This document shows, piece by piece, positions 42,894-51,533 of a stretch of DNA of 64,000 bases. The notes beneath the pieces are model-generated. The model searched no databases. It had not been told where the DNA came from and saw only the letters and a list, made by a program, of their open reading frames with translations. The number at the start of each line of letters is the position of its first letter. Position 1 is the stretch's first letter. The stretch comes from an uncultured Pelagibacteraceae bacterium (GTDB lineage Bacteria; Pseudomonadota; Alphaproteobacteria; Pelagibacterales; Pelagibacteraceae): NCBI GenBank assembly GCA_902617895.1, contig CACMYJ010000006.1, positions 1 through 64,000 on the forward strand, in the 5' to 3' direction. The position numbers and the translations under genes were made by a program.

Positions 42894-44386
42894 TCGAAGG
42901 AATTTTAATTGGATTAACCACAGCTCTTACGCTTCAAAATATTTTAATGGTAATGGTAGGTTGTTTTTTTGGAACTATCATTGGAATGTTACCTGGACTT
43001 GGTCCAATGACTGCCATTGCTTTAATGATACCAATTACTTATGGTTTTGATCCAGCAACTGGTTTAATTTTAATGGCTGGAGTCTATTATGGAGCAGTAT
43101 TTGGAGGTTCTACATCATCAATACTACTAAACGCACCGGGTGTTCCAGGGACAGTTGCTACCTCGTTTGATGGTTACCCAATGGCACAACAAGGAAAGGC
43201 AGGTAAGGCTTTAGCAATTGCTGCTTGGAGTTCTTTTGCTGGTGGAACATTATCTGCCATTTATCTATTATTTATGGCTCCAAGTTTATCAAAAGTAAGT
43301 TTATCATTTAGATCACCAGATTACTTTGCTTTGATGATTTTAGGTTTAACCGCAATTGCAGCCTTTTCCTCAAAAGGTCAATTTTTAAAAGCAATGATGA
43401 TGGTAGTTCTAGGATTAATGCTAGCATCTGTTGGACAAGATAGCTTGTCAGATATTACAAGATTTACATTTAACAATATGAATTTAACGGATGGAATTAG
43501 CTTTGTTCTTGTTGTTATGGCAACCTTTGCAATGAGTGAAGCTTTAACCATAATCTTAAAGAGAAATGACCCTACAAGCGCTGCTAAACAAGTTTCATTA
43601 ACAGAGCTAGGTTCAATTAAAATTAACAAAGAAGAAAGAACTAAAATGTACAAGACAATTCCAAGATCATCAGTAATTGGTTTTTTAATTGGAGTTTTGC
43701 CAGGGGCAGGGGCAACAATCGCTTCTTTTTTAGCATATGGAATGGAAAGAAATGTAGTTAACGACGAGGAAAAAGAAAAGTTTGGCAAAGGAAGTGTTAA
43801 TGGTTTGTCTGCTCCTGAAACTGCAAATAATGCTGCTTGCTCAGGATCATTTGTACCTATGCTTACTTTAGGTATACCAGGCAGTGGAACAACTGCAGTT
43901 ATGTTGGGGGCTTTATTAGGATTTGGCGTTCAACCTGGTCCGAGACTTTATATGACTAATCCAGAAATATTTTGGTCTATCATTATGTCTATGTATATAG
44001 GTATGGTAATATTATTAATTTTAAACTTACCTCTAATTCCTTACATTGCAAGAATTCTTGCGGTTCCAAAAAATTATTTAATCCCGTTAATCCTATTTTT
44101 TTCTATTACTGGAATTTATGTAATGTCATTTAATAACTTTGATATTTATTTAATGATAGGAATTGCTGTTGTCGCAACTTTTATGCGCCTTTATGATTTT
44201 CCAATGCCACCTCTAATACTTGCCTTTGTGTTGGGAGGTTTAATGGAAGAAAATTTAAGACGATCTTTGCTATTAAGTAATGGATCATGGGAGTTTCTTT
44301 GGGATAGAACACTTACTTTGTGTATTTTATTAACAACAATTTTAATAGTTGTCTGGCATTTTTATAAGACTATAATAAAAAAATGA
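42890..44386 (+). CDS. Tripartite tricarboxylate transporter large permease (TctA)
   Basis: A 498-residue, roughly 12-helix protein. MLPGLGPMTAIALMIPITYG and GAVFGGSTSSILLNAPGVPG are the TctA signature loops, repeated in the second half as GVLPGAGATIASFLAYGMER and NNAACSGSFVPMLTLGIPGS. It is the ion-coupled subunit working with TctB and TctC. Its stop overlaps the amine oxidase ATG by 4 bases. Confidence 0.95.
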   Translation: MIEGILIGLTTALTLQNILMVMVGCFFGTIIGMLPGLGPMTAIALMIPITYGFDPATGLILMAGVYYGAVFGGSTSSILLNAPGVPGTVATSFDGYPMAQQGKAGKALAIAAWSSFAGGTLSAIYLLFMAPSLSKVSLSFRSPDYFALMILGLTAIAAFSSKGQFLKAMMMVVLGLMLASVGQDSLSDITRFTFNNMNLTDGISFVLVVMATFAMSEALTIILKRNDPTSAAKQVSLTELGSIKINKEERTKMYKTIPRSSVIGFLIGVLPGAGATIASFLAYGMERNVVNDEEKEKFGKGSVNGLSAPETANNAACSGSFVPMLTLGIPGSGTTAVMLGALLGFGVQPGPRLYMTNPEIFWSIIMSMYIGMVILLILNLPLIPYIARILAVPKNYLIPLILFFSITGIYVMSFNNFDIYLMIGIAVVATFMRLYDFPMPPLILAFVLGGLMEENLRRSLLLSNGSWEFLWDRTLTLCILLTTILIVVWHFYKTIIKK

Positions 44387-45738
44387 TAAACAGAAGAAAA
44401 TTTCTTAAAACATCTTTATCGTCATTAGCATTATTAAGCCTACCTAAAATATCTCTTGCTCAAAATAATTACGACGTTGTAGTAATTGGTGCTGGAGCTT
44501 CTGGATTAGCAGCAACTTCATATTTAATGGCAGCAGGTAAATCCGTACTATGTATTGAAGCAATGAGTAGAAAAGGTGGAAGATGTTATACTGATAATTC
44601 TATTTTTGGCGTTCCATATGATATGGGTGCTCACTGGTTGCATCAATATAGCAATAACCAAATAGCAAAATTTGGTAAAAAACATAAAGATAAATTTAAT
44701 ATCTACAAAGATAAAGAGCCTTTGATGATTTATGATGGAAAAAAGAAAATTATGGGCTTAAAGGTTGGGTCACTGTATTCAAAAGTTGAAAAAAAACAAT
44801 GGAAAAAAGATGGCATTCCATCAAAAGATGAGCCTTTTATGAACCAAATTCCAGAAAAATGGAAAAAAAACAAATGGTTTCATTCGATCCATCAATTGCT
44901 TGGTCCTTGTCAGCCAGCTGTTGACTTTGATGATTATACTTTAAACGATAGTCATACTAATGGTAAACATAGTGGCGAGGGTGATGGATACGTAAAAGAG
45001 GGTTATGGAACTTTGCTTGCTTATTACAGAAGAGATGTGCCAGTTAAATTAAAAACTGTAGTAAACGAAATTAAATGGGGTGGTAAAGGTGTTCAAATAG
45101 ATACAAATCAAGGAACTATAAGTGCTAAATCATGTGTGGTAACAGCTTCAGTAGCAGTTCTCAATGCTGGAAAAATCAAATTTAGTCCAGCACTACCCCT
45201 AGAAAAATATGAAGCATTTGATGGTATAAGATTAGGAACTTATAATCACATTACACTGCAGCTAAAAGATGATTTTTATAAAGAATACAAAGTGAAAAAT
45301 GATACATATTTTATAAATAGAATTGAAAATACAATAAATGGCTCTCCTGCTGGTTCGTGTGCAACGCTTAAAATTTCAGGAACTAATATTTCATATTTTG
45401 ATGTAGGAGGAAAATTTGCTCAGCATTTAGAAGCTGAAGGTAAAGATGCTTCTATTGATTTTGTATTAAACAGGCTTCGTTCAACATTTGGGTCTAAAAT
45501 TGATAAATATTTCATAAAAGCACATGTAACAGCATGGGGAAAAAATCCATTTACACTAGGATCTTATTCAAGTGCCAAACCTGGAAAATCACATTTAAGA
45601 AACAAATTAAGAGTGCCAGTTGCAAACAAATTATTTTTTGCTGGTGAAGCGACCACAGGAGTATACGCAACATGTCATGGAGCAGATCTAAGTGGCGAAA
45701 GAGCTGCAAGTCAACTAATAAGATTAACAGGTATTTAA
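44383..45738 (+). CDS. Tat-exported FAD-dependent amine oxidase
   Basis: A 451-residue flavoprotein with a twin-arginine signal (NRRKFLKTSLSSLALLSLP; RRKFLK at residues 4-9), so it folds with FAD before export to the periplasm. The FAD motif VVVIGAGASGLAATSYLMAA begins near residue 31, RKGGRCYT follows, and LFFAGEATTGVYATCHGA near residues 418-435 closes the flavin site, as in flavin monoamine/polyamine oxidases. Four-base overlap with TctA implies a shared transcript: the oxidase may convert a periplasmic amine into a product the transporter imports. Confidence 0.88.
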   Translation: MINRRKFLKTSLSSLALLSLPKISLAQNNYDVVVIGAGASGLAATSYLMAAGKSVLCIEAMSRKGGRCYTDNSIFGVPYDMGAHWLHQYSNNQIAKFGKKHKDKFNIYKDKEPLMIYDGKKKIMGLKVGSLYSKVEKKQWKKDGIPSKDEPFMNQIPEKWKKNKWFHSIHQLLGPCQPAVDFDDYTLNDSHTNGKHSGEGDGYVKEGYGTLLAYYRRDVPVKLKTVVNEIKWGGKGVQIDTNQGTISAKSCVVTASVAVLNAGKIKFSPALPLEKYEAFDGIRLGTYNHITLQLKDDFYKEYKVKNDTYFINRIENTINGSPAGSCATLKISGTNISYFDVGGKFAQHLEAEGKDASIDFVLNRLRSTFGSKIDKYFIKAHVTAWGKNPFTLGSYSSAKPGKSHLRNKLRVPVANKLFFAGEATTGVYATCHGADLSGERAASQLIRLTGI

Positions 45739-45784
45739 TTATACTAAGTGGTATAAAGTTTACTAAAAAAGTTTAAAATTTTAT

Positions 45785-46204
45785 TTAAGTAATATAAATT
45801 TTATCTGACAAACCGTAACAAAGTATAGCCATCATAATTAAAAAGACTGCAGGCGCTATAATTCCCTCATTTGTAACTTTTTCATTTAGACCAGTTTTAT
45901 CAATCTTAAGCGAGTAAAAATTTGTTCCTAAAACGCATGCATGTATAATAAATATTAAATTAAAAAATGCCCAAGTACCTTCAACTCCATTTGGTCTTAC
46001 AAACATTATATAAATTGCCATTATTACCCAACCAAGCATTAGCGCTCCAACAAATCTAACCATTACAGCTGCACTATGATCTATACCAAACTTATCCATA
46101 AATTTTTTGGTTCCTACAATTGTTTGAAAACAATATGCGGTTATCGCTATAAAATGCGCAACAAAAATAATTAAGTAAAAAATATTATTAAATTTCGCTA
46201 TCAT
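45785..46204 (-). CDS. Four-helix membrane protein of unknown function
   Basis: A 139-residue integral membrane protein with four helices (about residues 7-28, 47-66, 78-97 and 112-135) and almost no soluble part. A conserved-looking turn KFMDKFGIDHSAAVMVRFVG lies before the second helix. I cannot name the family. It lies 9 bases behind the GT4 gene on the same strand and may be co-transcribed with it. Confidence 0.7.
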   Translation of the reverse strand: MIAKFNNIFYLIIFVAHFIAITAYCFQTIVGTKKFMDKFGIDHSAAVMVRFVGALMLGWVIMAIYIMFVRPNGVEGTWAFFNLIFIIHACVLGTNFYSLKIDKTGLNEKVTNEGIIAPAVFLIMMAILCYGLSDKIYIT

Positions 46205-46213
46205 AAATAAATT

Positions 46214-47296
46214 CTATAAGATTCTTTTATAATTTTCAATTATTCTATCCCAAAGGAAGTTTTCAGCATTAATTTTTGCCTCTTTTCCGTATTCTAAATA
46301 CTTATTATCTTTAAAAAGGTTCTCTATACTTGAATAGATATCCTCAAGTTTATTTCCATCACATATCAAGCCAGTTTTTTCGTGGATTATTGCATCTGAC
46401 GCTCCTCCATCTTTACCACCAATTGAGGGGATACCATATTGTGCAGCTTCTACATAAGCAATACCAAATCCCTCAACAGATTTTTTATAAATTACTGAAG
46501 GCATTACAAAGATATCCGACTTAGAAATAAGAGCATTTTTTAAATCTGAAGGAATATCTTTTAAGAAAGTTACTTGTTCTTCTAATTTAAGTTCAATTAC
46601 TAATTTTTTTAATTTTTCCTCTTCCTCACCGTATCCGATACATGTATAGACAATTTCGGGATAAATTTCTTTTAGATTTCTCACAGCCATAATTACTTTT
46701 TCATGATTTTTTCTTTTATCGAATCTAGAAACTGTAATTATTCTATATTTTTTGCCTTTAAGTATTTCTTCTGCCTCATTCAAATATTTTTCAGGAACTT
46801 CAACGGCTGGATCAACACCAGGATTAATAACAACTATTTTTCTTTCATCTACTCCAAGATCTGTAGCTAAGTTTTTTGTATAATTTGAATTTGCAACAAC
46901 GTGATCAATATTATTAAGAACAGATAGTACTTTCTTATTTAATCCAGAGCCTTTAGGGTGATTTATTTCCTTTGAATGAATTAGACAGATTTTTTTTTTA
47001 TTTGTTTTGATTAATTCTAAACTTTTCCAATGATCAGCAATTAAACATTCCACATTTTTGTTATTTTCAATATAATCATTAATTAAATAAGATTTTCTAT
47101 ATTTTCTAATTAGCTTCATTCCACTTACTCTTTCTATTGAAAATGAAACTGTGTTGTCAAACTCTTCATGATTTTCATGATAGTCTGCAAAAACTTTTAT
47201 AAGATTAAGTTTTGAAAGAGACCTTGCCAGTCCCCACATTAAATTTTGCATACCTCCTAATTCTGGAGGAAAAGTTCTTGTTATTACTAAATACAT
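46214..47296 (-). CDS. Glycosyltransferase family 4
   Basis: A 360-residue GT-B enzyme. RTFPPELGGMQNLMWGLARS at the N-terminus is the acceptor-side glycine-rich loop, VINPGVDPAVEVPEKY the hinge and SVEGFGIAYVEAAQYGIPSI (about residues 273-292) the donor-binding E-x7-E motif. It probably transfers a hexose or similar sugar in envelope glycan or glycolipid synthesis. The acceptor is unknown. It starts 6 bases behind the thioredoxin-like gene. Confidence 0.9.
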   Translation of the reverse strand: MYLVITRTFPPELGGMQNLMWGLARSLSKLNLIKVFADYHENHEEFDNTVSFSIERVSGMKLIRKYRKSYLINDYIENNKNVECLIADHWKSLELIKTNKKKICLIHSKEINHPKGSGLNKKVLSVLNNIDHVVANSNYTKNLATDLGVDERKIVVINPGVDPAVEVPEKYLNEAEEILKGKKYRIITVSRFDKRKNHEKVIMAVRNLKEIYPEIVYTCIGYGEEEEKLKKLVIELKLEEQVTFLKDIPSDLKNALISKSDIFVMPSVIYKKSVEGFGIAYVEAAQYGIPSIGGKDGGASDAIIHEKTGLICDGNKLEDIYSSIENLFKDNKYLEYGKEAKINAENFLWDRIIENYKRIL

Positions 47297-47302
47297 TATT
47301 TA

Positions 47303-47854
47303 TTAAAACCACTTAATACTACAGCCCATACTTGGAAATTGTTCTTTTGGACCATTGTTAGTTTTTGCAATCATTTTCAAAGCTTTTTTAAGTTCGCTAT
47401 CTCCACTTTCTATTGGTTTCAAATTTTTTAACTCTCTTATTCTTCCTCTATATTGAAGTTCAAGATCTTTGTTGTATCCAAAAAAATCTGGTGTGCAGAC
47501 CGCACCATAATTTTTTGCTACTTCTTGAGTTTCATCTATTACATATGGAAAATTAAAATTATGATTTTTTGAAAATTTAATCATATTATCAAATGAGTCT
47601 TCTTTATATCTTTTTGGGTCATTTGACATTATTGCTATAGACTTAATTCCATCATTTTCTAATTCTTTACAATCTTCAACAACACTTTTGATCACTGCCA
47701 AAACATATGGACAGTGATTACAGATAAACATTATTAGTGTTCCATTTTCACCCTTTGCATCATTTAGTGAAATTATTTTATTATCTGTAGATTTAAGTTC
47801 AAAGTTATCAGCTTTTTTACCGAAGTCACATATTGGAGTTTTAGTTAATGCCAT
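47303..47854 (-). CDS. Thioredoxin-fold peroxiredoxin-like (AhpC/TSA family) protein
   Basis: A 183-residue cytosolic protein with a CxxC active site in MFICNHCPYV (Cys49, Cys52) and the cis-proline loop AVCTPDFFGYN. This CNHCPYV form marks the thioredoxin-family proteins annotated as redoxin/AhpC-TSA domain proteins, often of 180-200 residues. It probably acts as a thiol-disulfide oxidoreductase or peroxidase. It is divergent from the gamma carbonic anhydrase gene with a 20-base gap. Confidence 0.85.
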   Translation of the reverse strand: MALTKTPICDFGKKADNFELKSTDNKIISLNDAKGENGTLIMFICNHCPYVLAVIKSVVEDCKELENDGIKSIAIMSNDPKRYKEDSFDNMIKFSKNHNFNFPYVIDETQEVAKNYGAVCTPDFFGYNKDLELQYRGRIRELKNLKPIESGDSELKKALKMIAKTNNGPKEQFPSMGCSIKWF

Positions 47855-47874
47855 GTTAAAAGACTATATAATTT

Positions 47875-48387
47875 ATGTTTTACGATTTAAAAGACAAAAA
47901 ACCAAAAAACCTTGGCGAAAATTGGGTAGCACCAAACGCTGTTATAATTGGTGATGTAACATTAGATAAAAACTCTAGTGTCTGGTTTAATGCAACATTA
48001 AGAGGTGATATAGAAAATATTTATTTAGGAGAAGGGTCAAATGTTCAAGACGGAAGTGTTTTGCATACTGACCCAGGTTATCCTTTAAAAATTGGAAAGA
48101 ATGTAACCATTGGTCATTTAGTAATGCTTCATGGCTGCACAATTGACAATAATTCTTTAATTGGAATCGGAGCTGTAGTTCTCAATAAAGCAAAAATTGG
48201 AAAAAACTGCATCATTGGAGCCAAATCATTAATTACAGAAAATAAAGAAATTCCAGACAATTCTTTAGTAATGGGATCACCTGGAAAAGTAATAAGGCAG
48301 TGTACTGAAGACGAAATTGATGCAATAAAACAAAACGCAATTAGGTACCAAGAAAATTGGAAAAAATATTCAAAGTCTATTTTTTAA
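47875..48387 (+). CDS. Gamma-class carbonic anhydrase family protein
   Basis: A 170-residue left-handed beta-helix protein of hexapeptide repeats (IGDVTL, IGKNVTIGHL, IGAVVLNKAKIGKNCIIGA). The three zinc-ligand histidines of the family fall at His64 (VLHTD), His81 (IGHL) and His86 (LHGC). A C-terminal helix (IDAIKQNAIRYQENWKKY) is the usual trimer-packing helix. It may hydrate CO2, though many family members have unproven activity. Its last base is the first of the next gene's ATG. Confidence 0.92.
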   Translation: MFYDLKDKKPKNLGENWVAPNAVIIGDVTLDKNSSVWFNATLRGDIENIYLGEGSNVQDGSVLHTDPGYPLKIGKNVTIGHLVMLHGCTIDNNSLIGIGAVVLNKAKIGKNCIIGAKSLITENKEIPDNSLVMGSPGKVIRQCTEDEIDAIKQNAIRYQENWKKYSKSIF

Positions 48388-48977
48388 TGAAAAAACTTTT
48401 TTATAGTTTTGTAATATTAGTTTTATTATCTCAATTCTCCCAAGCCTTTGAAAGATTTATACCTTTAGAGCTTTTCACAGGTGGAAAAATTAGAAATGAT
48501 ACAGAAATTAAATTTACAAAAGCTAACTTGGTATTTGGCGAAAAGAAAAAAAAGGAAATTATAGGTCCTGAAGATTGGCATCATCCAGAAACTGGAGAAA
48601 AAATAAAAGTTTATAAAAGAACAAGAAAAGGGCAAAGTGGCCTCAAAACCCAGCTATTTACTATAACTAACGATGGACAATGCATAGGAAGAATTTGGGA
48701 TAGCAGACGTGGTGGTAGAATAATTGAAAATGGATGTAAATTTCCCTTGGGAATTTGGAAAGAGGGAGAAACAAGGTCTTTTGAAGGGTCTTCTGGAGGG
48801 AAACCTAGAAAAATTGAATTAACAATTTTAAAATTAGGAAAAAAACAAAATAGCAGCATAAAATTTAATTGGAAATTATATAATATGAAAAACGGTAAAT
48901 TAATGGATGATAATGATTATACTTTTTCTCCAGGAAAAGCGATGGTAGGATTAAATGATAAAAAAATATCTAAATGA
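48387..48977 (+). CDS. Secreted protein of unknown function
   Basis: A 196-residue protein with a signal peptide (MKKLFYSFVILVLLSQFSQA). I choose the ATG at 48387, overlapping the carbonic anhydrase stop, rather than the in-frame ATG at 48357 inside that gene, because it gives a normal signal peptide. The mature domain has two cysteines (GQCIGRIWDSRR and ENGCKFPLG, about 20 residues apart) that could form a disulfide. No family is recognised. It overlaps the next secreted-protein gene by 4 bases. Confidence 0.72.
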   Translation: MKKLFYSFVILVLLSQFSQAFERFIPLELFTGGKIRNDTEIKFTKANLVFGEKKKKEIIGPEDWHHPETGEKIKVYKRTRKGQSGLKTQLFTITNDGQCIGRIWDSRRGGRIIENGCKFPLGIWKEGETRSFEGSSGGKPRKIELTILKLGKKQNSSIKFNWKLYNMKNGKLMDDNDYTFSPGKAMVGLNDKKISK

Positions 48978-49837
48978 TTAAAATATTAATAATAGTTTTT
49001 TCCCTATTTTCAAATTCTGTTTTTGCATCAGACGAAAAACCTGGAAGATTTTTCGAAGATCAACCAGATGTTACTGATGAACCTCAAGTTCATTTTATTT
49101 ATCTCTTAAACAAAGATAGTGAAGATAGAGAGTGGGATATAAATGGGAAAATGGAGAAGGAACTATTAGAGGCCAATGAAAAGATGCTTGAAATGACAAA
49201 GGGTAATCAGAAGTTTAGATATGATTTAAGGGAAGACGGTAAGATGGATATTTCTTTTGTTAGATTGGATAAACAATATAAAGGAAATTATAATATGGAA
49301 TACCCTGATGCATATTTAACAAAATTAGGTTTTAACAATCCTAATAAATTGTACTTTGCTTGGGTTGATGTAGGACATAGAGATGGTGGACAAGGAGCTG
49401 TTCACCATGGATACATCTTTTTAAAAAACAAACATAATCCAAGTGCCAGAAAAAGAATTCTAATTACCTTACATGAATTAATGCATGTAAATGGATTTGC
49501 TTGGCCATGCATAAAAGGAGCTAAAAAATCACACAAGTTTGGAACAATAATTGGAGGGCCTGACGGGGGAGACAAGTATAATTTGGGCGGATTATATAAT
49601 CATAAAGATCCTACTTGTCCTGATTTTAAAGACTCTGTTTTTTTAGAACCCACTTCTAGCACACCATTTAACCCTGTTTACTTAAAATGTGCAATGGCTG
49701 CAGAGGTTGGTCGAGGTATTTCTCCTGATAGTAATTATGAATGGAGAGATAGATATTCTCATAAAAAACTAAAAAAAATTAAAAAGAAAAGAACTTGGTG
49801 CACATATAATTTATATAAAGATTTCAATAACTTTTAG
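48974..49837 (+). CDS. Secreted putative zinc metalloprotease-like protein
   Basis: A 287-residue exported protein (signal peptide ending near FSNSVFA). TLHELMHVNGFAWPC near residues 168-182 contains HELMH, an HExxH zinc motif, which with a downstream aspartate or histidine would make a metzincin- or gluzincin-like site; four later cysteines may form disulfides. It is not a family I can name, and HExxH alone is weak evidence for protease activity. It forms an overlapped pair with the secreted protein upstream. Confidence 0.65.
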   Translation: MIKILIIVFSLFSNSVFASDEKPGRFFEDQPDVTDEPQVHFIYLLNKDSEDREWDINGKMEKELLEANEKMLEMTKGNQKFRYDLREDGKMDISFVRLDKQYKGNYNMEYPDAYLTKLGFNNPNKLYFAWVDVGHRDGGQGAVHHGYIFLKNKHNPSARKRILITLHELMHVNGFAWPCIKGAKKSHKFGTIIGGPDGGDKYNLGGLYNHKDPTCPDFKDSVFLEPTSSTPFNPVYLKCAMAAEVGRGISPDSNYEWRDRYSHKKLKKIKKKRTWCTYNLYKDFNNF

Positions 49838-50034
49838 AAAAGAAAATCATTAATCGAGTAAATAATTAATCCTAAAATAATTACAAAAAATATTATAAAA
49901 GCTAATTGCTCACTAACTTTCTTAGTAACTCTAGTTTCACCCTTTTTAAATTTTCTGATTTGGAAAATACCAAATCTCATTACAGCTAAGCCACCTAATA
50001 CAAGTGCAATAGCAATAATAAATCCACTTAGCAT
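49834..50034 (-). CDS. Small two-helix membrane protein
   Basis: A 66-residue protein with two hydrophobic helices (about residues 1-18 and 44-64) and a basic linker IRKFKKGETRVTKKVSEQ between them. No family is recognised. It lies 2 bases behind the PNPOx-like gene, so is likely co-transcribed, and its stop codon overlaps that of the convergent secreted-protein gene. Confidence 0.6.
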   Translation of the reverse strand: MLSGFIIAIALVLGGLAVMRFGIFQIRKFKKGETRVTKKVSEQLAFIIFFVIILGLIIYSINDFLF

Positions 50035-50036
50035 TT

Positions 50037-50642
50037 TTATGGAACTAGCCAGTTTTGTTTATTATTTGAAAAATCAAATCTTGCTCTTCTATGGCCTTTT
50101 GCTGCAAGATAAAGCCACTCAATACTCTCAATATTACATTGAATTACAGTAAAGTTTTTATAACCTTCTTCGCTTTTTTCCATTGTAAAACCTGATTTTT
50201 CAATATCTTCACTTAAACCTGAGCTTGGTTCATCCGTTTCTGTCCCTGGTCCATTGTTTACTAAATAACATTTTCGACTCACGTGAGCAGTTTTTGACCA
50301 TGATTGTTTAGTTATTTCATTATTATGATTGACTACACACTTAACTTTAACCCTAAGCTGAATCTTTTCCTCTTTATCATAAAATATAAGTGCCGCACTG
50401 CCGTTTTTTTTTAACTTTGGAATTTTATCAGATCTAATATCACTATGAAATTGAATTAGATTATTTGATTGATCTGATTTTCTAAGAACTACAATCCTTC
50501 CATCAAAGTCTGATTGATCTCCACAAACAAAAACTGGAATTCGAAAAGGGGATGATCTATTGGTAACTGCATCATCAAGCATTGACCAAATTTTTTTCTT
50601 TATTTCAGAAAAGTCCTCATAGTATGGGACAGTATTTGACAT
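50037..50642 (-). CDS. Pyridoxamine 5'-phosphate oxidase family protein
   Basis: A 201-residue FMN-binding split-barrel protein. GRIVVLRKSDQSNNLIQFHS is the FMN-phosphate-binding strand pair, ALIFYDKEEKIQLRVKV the dimer strand, and the C-terminal IESIEWLYLAAKGHRRARFD the conserved closing segment. The start at 50642 (MSNTVPYYEDF) avoids the overlap that an ATG ten codons earlier would make with the upstream gene. It is not canonical PdxH, lacking its substrate arginine pattern, so it is better described as a flavin- or F420-type general oxidase of unknown substrate. Confidence 0.8.
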   Translation of the reverse strand: MSNTVPYYEDFSEIKKKIWSMLDDAVTNRSSPFRIPVFVCGDQSDFDGRIVVLRKSDQSNNLIQFHSDIRSDKIPKLKKNGSAALIFYDKEEKIQLRVKVKCVVNHNNEITKQSWSKTAHVSRKCYLVNNGPGTETDEPSSGLSEDIEKSGFTMEKSEEGYKNFTVIQCNIESIEWLYLAAKGHRRARFDFSNNKQNWLVP

Positions 50643-50646
50643 AGAA

Positions 50647-51522
50647 TTATTTCTTTTTTTTAAGTCTAGCAATCAGACTAGAGCTATCCCAACGGTTACC
50701 ACCCATTTTTTGAACATCCGCATAATACTCATCAACAATTTCTGTAATTGGCACAGGTGAACCATTTCTTCTTGCTTCTTCAATTACAATCTTCAAATCT
50801 TTTCTCATCCAATCAACTGCAAAACCGTAATCAAATTTATCTTCAACCATAGTTTTATATCTATTTTCCATTTGCCAAGATTGAGCAGCACCCTTAGAAA
50901 TTGTTTCCATAACCTTATCAATATCCAATCCAGCATTTATGCCAAAGTTAATAGCTTCTGATAAACCTTGAACAACTCCTGCAATACACATTTGGTTCAT
51001 CATTTTCGTAAGTTGACCACTTCCTGATTGACCAATTAATTTTACTTTCTTGCTATAGCAATCAATTACAGGTTCAGCTTTTTTAAACGCTTCATCATCG
51101 CCACCTACCATCACAGTCAATATCCCACCTTCAGCTCCAGATTGACCTCCAGAAATTGGTGCATCTAAAAAAGCAAATCCTTTTTCTTTTGCTTTATTAT
51201 AAAGTTCTCTAGATACTTCTGCAGACACAGTTGAATTATCTACATATATCGAACCTTTTTTAGCACTATGATATAAACCATTTTCTCCCAAAGTTACTTG
51301 TTTCAAATCTTCATCGTTACCAACACATGTAAAAATAAAATCAGCACCTTCTGCAGCTTCTTTTGGTGTTGAAGCCATTTTACCTTTATATTCAGAAATC
51401 CATTTTTCAGCTTTGGCAGTTGTTCTATTAAAAACAGTTACATTATGCCCAGCTTTTGATATATATCCAGCCATCGGATAACCCATTACCCCGAGACCTA
51501 TGAAAGCAACATTACAAGTCAT
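50647..51522 (-). CDS. NAD(P)-dependent 3-hydroxyisobutyrate dehydrogenase family enzyme
   Basis: A 291-residue beta-hydroxyacid dehydrogenase. Rossmann motif VAFIGLGVMGYPMAGYISKA at the N-terminus with VFNRT selecting NADPH; substrate loop FLDAPISGGQSGAEGGILTV (about residues 117-136); catalytic lysine in GSGQLTKMMNQM (about residue 172). Candidate substrates are 3-hydroxyisobutyrate, tartronate semialdehyde or a sulfonate analogue such as sulfolactaldehyde. It precedes the PNPOx-like gene by 4 bases and diverges from the MFS gene. Confidence 0.88.
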   Translation of the reverse strand: MTCNVAFIGLGVMGYPMAGYISKAGHNVTVFNRTTAKAEKWISEYKGKMASTPKEAAEGADFIFTCVGNDEDLKQVTLGENGLYHSAKKGSIYVDNSTVSAEVSRELYNKAKEKGFAFLDAPISGGQSGAEGGILTVMVGGDDEAFKKAEPVIDCYSKKVKLIGQSGSGQLTKMMNQMCIAGVVQGLSEAINFGINAGLDIDKVMETISKGAAQSWQMENRYKTMVEDKFDYGFAVDWMRKDLKIVIEEARRNGSPVPITEIVDEYYADVQKMGGNRWDSSSLIARLKKKK

Positions 51523-51533
51523 AAATTATTTAT

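Noticed and set aside
43378..43788. 136-codon antisense frame inside tctA
   Set aside because: It lies wholly within a clear TctA gene and its translation is low-information; judged a shadow.
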